DNA from: an uncultured Oscillospiraceae bacterium
GTDB lineage: Bacteria; Bacillota; Clostridia; Oscillospirales; Acutalibacteraceae
DNA: 40,554 nucleotides
Reading direction: 5' to 3'
NCBI GenBank assembly: GCA_900545655.1
Contig: UQZY01000017.1
Span: forward strand, 1 to 40,554
Positions 40,551 through 40,554 of this stretch are shown one piece after another (the first letter of the stretch is position 1; each line of letters opens with the position of its first letter). The notes under the pieces were generated by a model, which saw only the letters and a list, made by a program, of their open reading frames with translations, searched no databases and was not told where the DNA came from. Made by a program: the position numbers and the translations under genes.

Positions 40551-40554
40551 TTCA

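Overview
The window looks like a chromosomal segment of an endospore-forming, Gram-positive Clostridia member, probably Oscillospiraceae/Ruminococcaceae. The evidence is the 5' end of a Clostridia-type 16S rRNA gene at the left edge, three sporulation or germination genes (sleB, spoIIE, spoIIR), strong GGAGG-type ribosome binding sites, a class B sortase, a lysine (L-box) riboswitch, the MEP-pathway gene ispE, PlsY, and an ECF vitamin-type transporter. No phage, insertion sequence, CRISPR array or toxin-antitoxin module was seen; most of it reads as ordinary core genome.

Layout. 1-302: 5' end, leader and promoter of an rRNA operon transcribed leftward. 0.5-3.3 kb: sleB and an iron-dependent alcohol dehydrogenase. 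3.4-8.1 kb: glycogen phosphorylase and a GH13 alpha-glucanase, a glucan-degradation pair behind a structured leader. 8.1-13.2 kb: a short SpoIIE, convergent SAH/MTA nucleosidase, a candidate structured RNA (possibly 6S RNA), zapA and a U32 protein. 13.3-15.2 kb: an NhaC-family transporter behind a lysine riboswitch with its terminator, so very likely a lysine importer. 15.3-17.4 kb: dUTPase, an SDR reductase and a lipoprotein. 17.55 kb: tRNA-Thr(CGT). 17.9-18.8 kb: an orphan PAS-like protein.

18.8-26.0 kb (minus strand): one apparent operon with a transglutaminase-like lipoprotein, a GspF/PilC membrane protein, four small pilin-like or pilus-associated proteins, a PilT ATPase and an ABC-F ATPase. 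It has no PilB, PilD or PilMNO in the window and its pilin-like N-termini are unusual; I regard it as the most interesting protein-coding locus here. 26.2-28.5 kb: class B sortase and a DUF1846 protein. 28.7-36.3 kb: Rrf2 regulator, plsY, MATE exporter, cytidylate-kinase-like protein, a 17-bp minisatellite, a CLC channel/antiporter with fluoride-type features, a Thr-rich surface protein with a possible degenerate sorting signal, spoIIR and ispE. 36.4-37.2 kb: a small XRE regulator followed by a candidate small RNA, flanked by two related hairpins. 37.2-40.4 kb: a complete ECF transporter (S-T-A1-A2, minus strand) of unknown substrate with a structured leader that I could not assign to a known riboswitch.

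All functional calls rest on reading motifs and family resemblance by eye; no database search was possible. RNA structures come from manual pairing and need covariation or expression evidence.
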